A stretch of DNA of 21,616 nucleotides from DASRZM01 sp035686365 (GTDB lineage Bacteria; Pseudomonadota; Gammaproteobacteria; Xanthomonadales; Xanthomonadaceae), in the NCBI GenBank assembly GCA_035686365.1, contig DASRZM010000013.1, positions 1-21,616 of the forward strand, written 5' to 3'. The notes below the pieces were generated by a model, which saw only the letters and a list, made by a program, of their open reading frames with translations, had not been told where the DNA came from and ran no database searches. Both the position numbers and the translations under genes were made by a program. Below are positions 1-6,137 of the stretch, piece by piece (position 1 is the first letter of the stretch; each line of letters starts with the position of its first letter).

Positions 1-45
1 CAGGCGTCCGCACAAGTCACCTGCGCACACTGTCAAAGATCCTGC
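1..45 (-). promoter_or_regulatory. boxA/boxC-like antitermination leader of a 16S rRNA gene beyond the edge
   Basis: Read on the minus strand, positions 42-31 give GGATCTTTGACA, matching the rRNA antiterminator boxA consensus TGCTCTTTAACA at 9 of 12 bases. It is followed by a segment resembling the boxC-like stretch before 16S rRNA in enterobacteria (E. coli has CTGTGTGGGCACTCG; here CTTGTGCGGACGCCTG). Together with the strong promoter about 70 bases upstream, this suggests a leader that binds NusB/NusE, with the 16S gene beginning outside the window. No mature rRNA sequence is visible here. Confidence 0.6.
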
Positions 46-112
46 AATCCCGGAAACCGCGGCCTGCGCCGCCGGCTCCTGCCCCATGGCATCTCGCTCA
101 GGGGAGCCGCGC

Positions 113-140
113 ATTATACGTCCGGGTGCACTTGGGTCAA
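113..140 (-). promoter_or_regulatory. Strong sigma70-type promoter, probably of an rRNA operon
   Basis: On the minus strand a TTGACC -35 box (135-140) and a perfect TATAAT -10 box (113-118) are separated by 16 bases. The bases after the -10 box read GCGCGGC, a GC-rich discriminator of the kind found at stringently controlled stable-RNA promoters. The predicted start is near position 106, and transcription leaves the window to the left. A weak stem (74-79 pairing with 103-108) lies early in the transcript. The boxes are seen directly; assignment to rRNA is inferred from the boxA-like site downstream. Confidence 0.75.
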
Positions 141-141
141 C

Positions 142-512
142 AGCCTTTTCGGGTTCGGCCTGCGCAGGGCGTCCGGAGTCCGGCGCCGCTGCCGCCTGCC
201 ACGAAAAGGGCGCGCATCCTAACCGCTTCCACGGCGCCTGCATAGCACCCCCGTTTCCCGTTCGAGGAGGATCTGGACGGGTCCATGCCGGACGGGTCCG
301 GACCCGCCACGTCCGGCGCATGTCCGGGCCCGGTTCCGTCGGACGCGATCCGGGCGGGCATCTGCGTACCTGACCCGCGAGCTCACCATCGCCGGCGCGC
401 GAACCTGTGCGCTCGTTCGCAGGCTCCTTGACAGGCCGGGCGCGGCGCTGCGACCGTCGCCCGCATCCGGGATCGATCGGATCGGGACGGGCACCCGGGT
501 GGGGACAGGCGC
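142..512. other. Long GC-rich intergenic stretch without a convincing gene
   Basis: About 370 bases lie between the minus-strand promoter and the DUF192 gene. Short open frames exist on both strands but have arginine/glycine/proline-rich translations with no recognisable domain, as expected of GC-rich non-coding DNA. A perfect 14-base palindrome is at 293-306 (CGGGTCCGGACCCG), in a patch with repeated GACGGGTCC. A TTGACA hexamer at 428-433 has no matching -10 box at a usable distance. I see no tRNA. Confidence 0.6.
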
Positions 513-524
513 AGGAGGTGGCTC

Positions 525-974
525 ATGGGACGACATTCGTCAGCGGCAACAGGGGTGCTGGCGGCCGCGCTGGCTTCGGGTTGCGCCTGCCAGGACCTGC
601 CTTGGGTGGAACTGGCCGGCGAACGCTTCTGCGTGGAGATCGCTGACGACGACGCCGAGCGTACGCGCGGCCTGATGTTCCGCGACCGGCTGCCCGCCAG
701 CCACGGAATGCTGTTCGTGTTCGAGCACGAGGCGCCCCAGTCGTTCTGGATGATGAACACGCGCATCCCGCTGGACATCCTGTATTTCGACGCCGGGCAG
801 CGGCTGGTGTCGGGCTCGCTGCGGACACCGCCGTGCGCCAGCGGTGTGCGCTGCCCCGGCTACCCGAGCACGGGGCCTGCAAAATATGTCCTGGAGCTGA
901 ATGCCGGGACTGCCGAGCGCCTGGGTGTGGTGCCCGGCGACGAGCTGACCTTCGGACCCGATATCCGGTACTGA
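525..974 (+). CDS. DUF192 family protein, probably exported or lipid-anchored
   Basis: This 149-residue protein matches the DUF192 family (PF02643): residues around 47-85 carry RTRGLMFR, HGMLFVFE, FWMMNT and IPLDILYFD, and the C-terminal half carries the usual glycine-rich KYVLELNAG and GDELTF stretches. The start is supported by AGGAGG at 513-518, six bases before the ATG. The N-terminus is a short hydrophobic segment ending LASGC at residues 16-20, which could be a poor lipobox or a signal-peptidase I site; the n-region has only one arginine and one histidine. The biochemical role of the family is not established. The next gene follows 41 bases downstream on the same strand and may share its transcript. 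Confidence 0.85.
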   Translation: MGRHSSAATGVLAAALASGCACQDLPWVELAGERFCVEIADDDAERTRGLMFRDRLPASHGMLFVFEHEAPQSFWMMNTRIPLDILYFDAGQRLVSGSLRTPPCASGVRCPGYPSTGPAKYVLELNAGTAERLGVVPGDELTFGPDIRY

Positions 975-1015
975 GCGCGCTTGCGTCGCGACGCGCCAGC
1001 CCTCACATTGGTCAC

Positions 1016-1855
1016 ATGAATGTGAAGCCATCGCCGAGCGGCTGGGATGCACTGCGGGCACTGCGGGACGACGACATCCCGCTGTTCTGGGCCGCGCTGC
1101 TGATCGCCCGCGACGAGTATCCCGATCTCGACATTTCCTACTACGAGAACCAGGTCGCCGGGTTCGAGCGCACGCTGCGCGAGCGCATCGAGGACGACGC
1201 CACCCTGGAGAGCCGGCTCAAGTGCATCAACGAGTTCCTGTTCAGCGAGCAGGGCTTCGTCGGCAACGACGACGACTATTACGACCCGCGCAACAGCTAT
1301 CTGAACGAGGTCTTCGACCGCAAGCTCGGCATCCCGATCTCGCTGGGCGTCCTGCAGCTGGAGCTGGCGCGCCGGCTCGGGGTGCCGCTGGAGGGCGTTT
1401 CCTTCCCCGGCCATTTCCTGGTGCGGGTGCCGGTGGACGGCGGCCTGCTGGTGCTCGATCCCTACAGCCACGGCCGCTCGCTGGGCACTGACGAGCTGCG
1501 CACGCGCGCCAAGCCGCACGTGGGCGAGGTCGACGACGCGGACCTGCTCAAGATGCTGGCCCCGGCCAGCCACCGCAGCATCCTGCTGCGCATGCTGCGC
1601 AACCTCAAGGCTGTGTACGCCGAGAGCGAGACCTGGGACAAGGCGCTGCGCTGCTCCGACCGCCTGGTCGCGCTGGACCCGCACTCGGCCGACGAGTACC
1701 GCGACCGCGGCCTGCTGTACCTGAAGCTCGACCACGCCAGCGCGGCGCGCGAGGACCTCACCCGCTACCTGGCCGACGCCCCCGGGGCCGACGACGTGGA
1801 CGAGGTGCGCCTGGCGCTGATCGAGGCCAGCGGACGTCCGCCGAGCCTGCACTGA
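1016..1855 (+). CDS. SirB1-family transglutaminase-like/TPR protein
   Basis: The 279-residue product has the layout of the SirB1 family: an N-terminal helical part, a transglutaminase-core-2 region around residues 85-160 with YYDPRNSYLNEV, RKLGIPISLGVL and GVSFPGHFLVR, then C-terminal TPR-like helices from about residue 185 onward (SDRLVALDPHSADEYRDRG). The conserved histidine (133) and an aspartate (148) are present, but no cysteine is visible where a transglutaminase nucleophile would sit (GIPISL), as is common in this family, so catalysis is doubtful. The frame stays open to 833, but the upstream part overlaps the DUF192 gene and looks non-coding. I chose the ATG at 1016, where family-like sequence begins; no good Shine-Dalgarno precedes it. 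Its cellular role is not established. Confidence 0.85.
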   Translation: MNVKPSPSGWDALRALRDDDIPLFWAALLIARDEYPDLDISYYENQVAGFERTLRERIEDDATLESRLKCINEFLFSEQGFVGNDDDYYDPRNSYLNEVFDRKLGIPISLGVLQLELARRLGVPLEGVSFPGHFLVRVPVDGGLLVLDPYSHGRSLGTDELRTRAKPHVGEVDDADLLKMLAPASHRSILLRMLRNLKAVYAESETWDKALRCSDRLVALDPHSADEYRDRGLLYLKLDHASAAREDLTRYLADAPGADDVDEVRLALIEASGRPPSLH

Positions 1856-1892
1856 GGCGGCGTCGCGGCCCCACGGGCCTCGGGGGAGGGCC

Positions 1893-2093
1893 TCAGGACA
1901 GGGGCACCATCTCGAAGTCGTCCTTGGTCACGCCGCAGTCCGGGCAGGTCCAGGTCTCGGGAATGTCCTCCCAGCGCGTACCGGGCTCGATCCCTTCCTC
2001 GGGCAGGCCCTTGGCTTCGTCGTAGATGAATCCGCACACCACGCACATCCACGTGCGCCAGGTCTGCGTCTGGGTACTTTCGAGTGCTTGCAT
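1893..2093 (-). CDS. Rubredoxin
   Basis: This 66-residue protein carries two iron-binding CxxCG knuckles: C17/C20 (CVVCG) and C50/C53 (CPDCG), with the typical linker GFIYDEAKG and the W-x-x-x-P-x-x-W spacing before the second pair. It binds a single Fe(Cys)4 iron and serves as a small soluble electron carrier. The frame continues 33 residues further upstream, but that part has no family similarity and would run into the thiE leader, so the ATG at 2091-2093 is chosen. The gene is convergent with the SirB1-like gene (37-base gap) and divergent from thiE (71-base gap). Its redox partner cannot be told from the window. Confidence 0.93.
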   Translation of the reverse strand: MQALESTQTQTWRTWMCVVCGFIYDEAKGLPEEGIEPGTRWEDIPETWTCPDCGVTKDDFEMVPLS

Positions 2094-2164
2094 CGTGCTC
2101 GCTGCGACCCGGATGATCCGATCCGAACCTGTATTGTCCCACCAACACCGGTCACGAGAAAGCG

Positions 2165-2812
2165 ATGCCCGCAACGACGCGGCAATGGCCATGCCGGGGC
2201 GTGTACCTGGTCACGCCCGATGACATCGACGAGCAGGCCGTGCTGGCGCGCTCGGCGGCGGCGCTCGGCGCCGGAGCGGTCATGCTGCAGTACCGCAGCA
2301 AGCGCGCCGACGCGGCACGCCGGCATTCGAGCGCGCACGCGCTGCGCGCGCTCACGCGCGCCCACGGCAGCTTGTTGATCGTCAATGACGACGTCGAACT
2401 GGCGCGGCAGGTCGGTGCCGATGGCGTCCACCTGGGCCGGGACGACGCCCCGATCGCCTCGGCACGCCGACGGCTGGGCGCGGCGGCGATCATCGGGGCC
2501 TCGTGCTACGACGATCCGGCGCGGGCGCACGCGGCGGCGGCGGCCGGCGCCGATTACCTGGCCTTCGGTGCCTTCTTCGCCTCGCCGACCAAGCCGCTGG
2601 CGCGGCGCGCGCGGCCGGACCTGCTCACGGCCGCGGCCGGCTACGGCCTGCCGCTGGTGGCGATCGGCGGCATCAGCGCCGACAATGGCCGCCCCCTGGT
2701 CGCTGCGGGCGCCCGGCTGCTTGCGGTGGTCTCGGCGGTGTATGCCGCTCCCGACCCGGCCGCGGCGACGCGCCGGCTGACCTCGCTGTTCGAGCACGAG
2801 CCCAATCCATGA
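2165..2812 (+). CDS. thiE: Thiamine-phosphate synthase
   Basis: ThiE condenses hydroxymethylpyrimidine diphosphate with thiazole phosphate to make thiamine monophosphate. The 215-residue protein shows the TIM-barrel landmarks in order: LQYRSK (41-46), the phosphate/Mg-binding NDD (74-76), GVHLGRDD (87-94), GASCYD (111-116), DYLAFGAFFASPTK (130-143), AIGGI (166-170) and VVSAV (188-192). The length is normal for a monofunctional enzyme. The start is the ATG at 2165, preceded only by the weak purine run GAGAAAG. The stop overlaps the hemL start in an ATGA, suggesting translational coupling. I see no TPP riboswitch in the 71-base leader region. The rubredoxin-thiE-hemL neighbourhood is one I recall from Xanthomonadaceae. 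Confidence 0.93.
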   Translation: MPATTRQWPCRGVYLVTPDDIDEQAVLARSAAALGAGAVMLQYRSKRADAARRHSSAHALRALTRAHGSLLIVNDDVELARQVGADGVHLGRDDAPIASARRRLGAAAIIGASCYDDPARAHAAAAAGADYLAFGAFFASPTKPLARRARPDLLTAAAGYGLPLVAIGGISADNGRPLVAAGARLLAVVSAVYAAPDPAAATRRLTSLFEHEPNP

Positions 2813-4089
2813 GCCAGTCCAGTTCCGAACTGTTCGCGCGCGCGCAGGATCTGATGCCCGGCGGCGTCAACTCGCCGGTGCGCGCCTTCGGAAGCGTCGG
2901 CGGCGAACCGTTCTTCGCGGCGCGTGCGCACGGCGCGTACATCCACGATGTCGATGGGCGCAGCTACATCGACTATGTCGGATCGTGGGGGCCGATGATC
3001 GCCGGCCATGCACACCCGCGCGTGCTCGAGGCGGTCCAGCGCGTGGCCCGCGACGGCCTGAGCTTCGGCGTGCCCAACCCGCTCGAGGTCGAGATGGCCG
3101 AGCGCATCGTCGAGCGCGTGCCCTCGGTGGAGATGGTGCGCATGGTCAACTCCGGCACCGAGGCGACGCTCTCGGCGATCCGGCTCGCGCGCGGCGCCAC
3201 CGGGCGTTCGCGCATCGTCAAGTTCGAAGGCTGCTACCACGGCCACGGCGATTCGTTCCTGGTCAAGGCCGGCTCGGGCGCGCTGACCTTCGGCGTGCCC
3301 GACTCGCCCGGCGTCCCCAAGGCACTGGCCGACCTGACCCTGACGCTGCCCTACAACGACGCCGACGCCGCCACCGGGCTGTTCGACGAACACGGACCGG
3401 ACATCGCCGGCCTGATCGTCGAACCGATCGCCGGCAACATGAACTGCATCCTGCCGCGCGAGGGCTTCCTGGCGCACCTGCGCGAGCTGTGTACGCGGCA
3501 CGGGGCGGTGCTGATCTTCGACGAGGTCATGACCGGATTCCGCGTCGCCCGCGCCGGCGCGCAGGAGCTGTACGGCGTCCGGCCGGACCTGACCACGTTC
3601 GGCAAGATCATCGGCGGCGGCATGCCCGTGGGTGCTTACGGTGGCCGTGCCAAGTTGATGCGGCAGATCTCGCCGTCCGGCCCGATCTACCAGGCCGGCA
3701 CGCTCTCGGGCAACCCGGTGGCGATGGCCGCGGGGCTGGCGACGCTGGCGCTGCTCGAGGAGCCGGGCTTCTACGCGCAGCTCCTGCAGCGCACGCAGGC
3801 GCTGTGCCAGGGACTGGAAGCGGCCGCGCAGGCGGCCGGCGTGGCGTTCACGACCCACCACGTATGCGGCATGTTCGGGCTGTTCTTCAGCGACCGCAGG
3901 GTCGAGAGCCTTGCCGATGCCCGCGCCTGCGACACCGCTGCTTTCGGGCGCTTCTTCCACGGGATGCTCGAGCGCGGCGTGTACCTGGCGCCCTCGGCGT
4001 TCGAGGCCGGCTTCATGTCCGGGGCCCATGGCGAGGCGGAGATCGAAGCCACCGTCGCCGCCGCGCGCGAGTCCTTCGCCGCGCTGTAG
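2809..4089 (+). CDS. hemL: Glutamate-1-semialdehyde 2,1-aminomutase
   Basis: HemL converts glutamate-1-semialdehyde to 5-aminolevulinate in the C5 tetrapyrrole pathway, using PLP or PMP. The 426-residue length is typical. Family marks include the N-terminal MPGGVNSPVRAF, NSGTEATLSAIRLARG, CYHGHGDSFLVKAGSG, the cofactor-binding DEVMTGFR and the PLP lysine K266 in FGKIIGGGMPVGAYGG (E. coli K265). The open frame extends upstream through thiE, but that part is a shadow; the ATG at 2809 shares its bases with the thiE stop and gives the canonical N-terminus. Coupling to thiE links two PLP/cofactor-related biosynthetic steps in one transcript, but no functional reason is evident. Confidence 0.96.
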   Translation: MSQSSSELFARAQDLMPGGVNSPVRAFGSVGGEPFFAARAHGAYIHDVDGRSYIDYVGSWGPMIAGHAHPRVLEAVQRVARDGLSFGVPNPLEVEMAERIVERVPSVEMVRMVNSGTEATLSAIRLARGATGRSRIVKFEGCYHGHGDSFLVKAGSGALTFGVPDSPGVPKALADLTLTLPYNDADAATGLFDEHGPDIAGLIVEPIAGNMNCILPREGFLAHLRELCTRHGAVLIFDEVMTGFRVARAGAQELYGVRPDLTTFGKIIGGGMPVGAYGGRAKLMRQISPSGPIYQAGTLSGNPVAMAAGLATLALLEEPGFYAQLLQRTQALCQGLEAAAQAAGVAFTTHHVCGMFGLFFSDRRVESLADARACDTAAFGRFFHGMLERGVYLAPSAFEAGFMSGAHGEAEIEATVAAARESFAAL

Positions 4090-4149
4090 TCCCTGCCGGC
4101 CGGCGCGGCGGACAGGTACGATGCGCTGATCTGGCGACGGAGCCCAGCG

Positions 4150-5280
4150 ATGCGTTTCGAGACCCTCGCCGTCCACACCGGCGGCGAACCCGACGCCGAG
4201 ACCGGCGCGATCGCGCCGCCGATCCACCTGTCCTCGACCTTCCGGCACTCGCCCGACGGCGTGCATCCGGGCGAGCTGCTGTACCAGCGCGAGGACAATC
4301 CCACCCAGCGCCGGCTCGAGGCGGCGCTGGCCGCGCTGGAGGGTGGCGCACGCGCGCTGTTCTACGGATCCGGGCTGGCCGCCTGCAGCGCCGCGCTGCA
4401 CGCGTACTGGCGCGAGGACGCGCGGCTGGTGATGCAGAACGACTGCTATGCCGGCTTCCAGGCCCAGGTGCGTCATTACGCGCAGCGCTGGGGTTGGCGC
4501 GTGGACGCGGTCGACCTGGCCGACCCGGAAGCCGCCCGCACGGCGCTGGCCCGGCCGGCGACGCTGGTGTGGGCCGAAACCCCGTCCAATCCGCTGCTGC
4601 GCATCGTCGACCTGGCGGCACTGTCGGAACTGGCCCACGCCGCCGGCGCCCGGCTGCTGGTGGACGGCACCTTCGCCACGCCGGCGCTGCAGCAACCGCT
4701 GGCACTGGGCGCCGACTCGGTGTTGCATTCGGCCACCAAGTACATGGGGGGGCACAGCGACGTGCTCGGCGGCGTGCTGGTGTTCGCCGAGGACGGCGCA
4801 GCGGCCCGCAACGCGTTCTACGCACGCGAACTGGTCGGGCTGGCCGCCTCGCCGTTCGCGGCCTGGCTGGTGCTGCGCGGCCTGCGCTCGCTGGCGCCGC
4901 GCATGCGTGCGCACTGCCAGGGCGCGCGCGCGGTGGCCCGGTTTCTGGCGCAGCGGCCGGAAGTGGAAGCGGTGCACTACCCGGGCCTGCCCGAAGCGGC
5001 GGGCCACGCGCTGGCCGGGCGCCAGATGTCCGACTTCGGCGGCATGCTCAGCTTCACCCTGCGCGGCGGCCGCGAGGCCGCGCTGGCGGTGGCCGGCGCA
5101 CTGGTGCTGTTCGTCAACGCCACCAGCCTGGGCGGCTGCGAGTCGCTGGTGGAGCACCGCCGCTCGGTGGAAGGCGCGCACCCGCGTTCGCCGGAAAACC
5201 TGCTGCGCCTGTCGATCGGGCTCGAGCACCCGGACGACCTGGTCGCGGACCTGGCGCAGGCGCTGGAGCGGGCGCGATGA
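4150..5280 (+). CDS. Cys/Met-metabolism PLP-dependent enzyme (cystathionine gamma-synthase/lyase type)
   Basis: The 376-residue protein belongs to the trans-sulfuration fold-type I PLP family. Visible marks are TGAIAPPIHLSSTF near the N-terminus, the phosphate-binding YQREDNPT, LEGG, FYGSG, ETPSNPLLRIVD and the PLP lysine K197 in HSATKYMGGHSDVLGG, followed by a C-terminal SLGGCESLVEH and RLSIGLEHPDDL. The aspartate that pairs with the pyridine nitrogen is D172, but the usual DNTF reads DGTF here. Sequence alone does not separate synthase, gamma-lyase and beta-lyase activities, so no gene symbol is given. The gene begins 60 bases after hemL and its stop overlaps the channel start in an ATGA. 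Confidence 0.9.
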   Translation: MRFETLAVHTGGEPDAETGAIAPPIHLSSTFRHSPDGVHPGELLYQREDNPTQRRLEAALAALEGGARALFYGSGLAACSAALHAYWREDARLVMQNDCYAGFQAQVRHYAQRWGWRVDAVDLADPEAARTALARPATLVWAETPSNPLLRIVDLAALSELAHAAGARLLVDGTFATPALQQPLALGADSVLHSATKYMGGHSDVLGGVLVFAEDGAAARNAFYARELVGLAASPFAAWLVLRGLRSLAPRMRAHCQGARAVARFLAQRPEVEAVHYPGLPEAAGHALAGRQMSDFGGMLSFTLRGGREAALAVAGALVLFVNATSLGGCESLVEHRRSVEGAHPRSPENLLRLSIGLEHPDDLVADLAQALERAR

Positions 5281-6137
5281 GCCCCAGCCTGGAGCCGGCG
5301 CTGCGGCCGGCCGGCGGCGCCGCTTGGCGCAGGCGCTGGTTCCAGATCATCTTCGGCCACGCCACGCCGGCCGGACGCGCGTTCGACCTGGTCCTGATCG
5401 TGCTGATCCTGGCCAGCGTGGCGATCGCGCTGCTGGACACCGTGCCCTCGATCCATGAACGCGCGGCGCGGGTCCTGTATGCGGTCGAATGGGGCTTCAC
5501 GCTGCTGTTCACGGTCGAGTACGCGACGCGGCTGGCGGTCGTGGCGCGCCCGATGCGCTACGCGCGCAGCTTCTTCGGCGTGGTCGACCTGCTCGCGGTG
5601 CTGCCCACCTACCTGTCGGTGCTGCTGCCCGGTGCCCAGTACCTGCTGGTGGTGCGGGTGCTGCGCATCCTGCGCGTGTTCCGCATCCTGAAGCTGATCC
5701 GCTACGTGGACGAGGCCGGCGTGCTGATTACGGCGCTCTCGCGCGCGCGCCGCAAGATCTTCGTGTTCGTGTTCGCGGTCGGCACCCTGGTCGTCGTATT
5801 CGGTGCACTGATGTATCTGATCGAAGGACCGCAGAACGGCTTCACCAGCATCCCGCTGAGCATGTACTGGGCGGTCGTGACCATGGCCACGGTCGGTTTC
5901 GGCGACATCACGCCGGCCACGCCGCTGGGCCGCTTCGTCACCTCGATCCTGATCCTGATCGGCTACGGCCTGATCGCCGTGCCGACCGGGATCTACGCCG
6001 CCGAACTGACCAATACGCTGCGCACGCATCCGGGCAAGGTGCGCTGCCCGCGCTGCAGGCTGGTCGGCCACGAGAGCGACGCCATCCACTGCCGCCGCTG
6101 CGGCAGCGACCTGAAAACTCCCGCTTCCGAGGCCTGA
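5277..6137 (+). CDS. Voltage-gated-type potassium channel with C-terminal zinc ribbon
   Basis: The 286-residue protein has the six-helix Kv layout: S1 about 36-54, S2 about 66-88, S3 about 98-115, and an S4 with basic residues at every third position (R127, R130, R133, R136, K139, R142). S5 is about 159-178, a pore helix leads to the selectivity filter T205-V-G-F-G-D210, and S6 is about 218-240. VGFGD in place of VGYGD is a known K+-selective variant. After S6 a short tail carries C257/C260 and C272/C275, a likely structural zinc ribbon. The ATG overlaps the stop of the PLP enzyme, giving this start and implying coupled translation. The frame is open for hundreds of codons upstream, but that is a shadow of hemL and the PLP gene. 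Confidence 0.92.
   Translation: MSPSLEPALRPAGGAAWRRRWFQIIFGHATPAGRAFDLVLIVLILASVAIALLDTVPSIHERAARVLYAVEWGFTLLFTVEYATRLAVVARPMRYARSFFGVVDLLAVLPTYLSVLLPGAQYLLVVRVLRILRVFRILKLIRYVDEAGVLITALSRARRKIFVFVFAVGTLVVVFGALMYLIEGPQNGFTSIPLSMYWAVVTMATVGFGDITPATPLGRFVTSILILIGYGLIAVPTGIYAAELTNTLRTHPGKVRCPRCRLVGHESDAIHCRRCGSDLKTPASEA

Noticed and set aside
86..373. Short plus-strand frame near the left edge
   Set aside because: Crosses the rRNA-type promoter, has no ribosome-binding site and a Gly/Arg/Pro-rich translation without similarity to anything I know.
428..433. Perfect TTGACA as promoter for the DUF192 gene
   Set aside because: No -10-like hexamer 15-19 bases downstream.
2094..2164. TPP riboswitch before thiE
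   Set aside because: The gap is only 71 bases and lacks the conserved CUGAGA and related elements.
2641..5229. Very long minus-strand open frame (862 codons) opposite thiE, hemL and the PLP enzyme
   Set aside because: Its translation is rich in Arg, Ala, Gln, His and Gly without any domain, and the opposite strand holds well-recognised genes; GC-rich DNA commonly leaves such antisense frames open.
2985..5276. Plus-strand frame continuous with the channel gene for 764 extra codons
   Set aside because: This part is an out-of-frame shadow of hemL and the PLP enzyme; the channel begins at the ATGA overlap.
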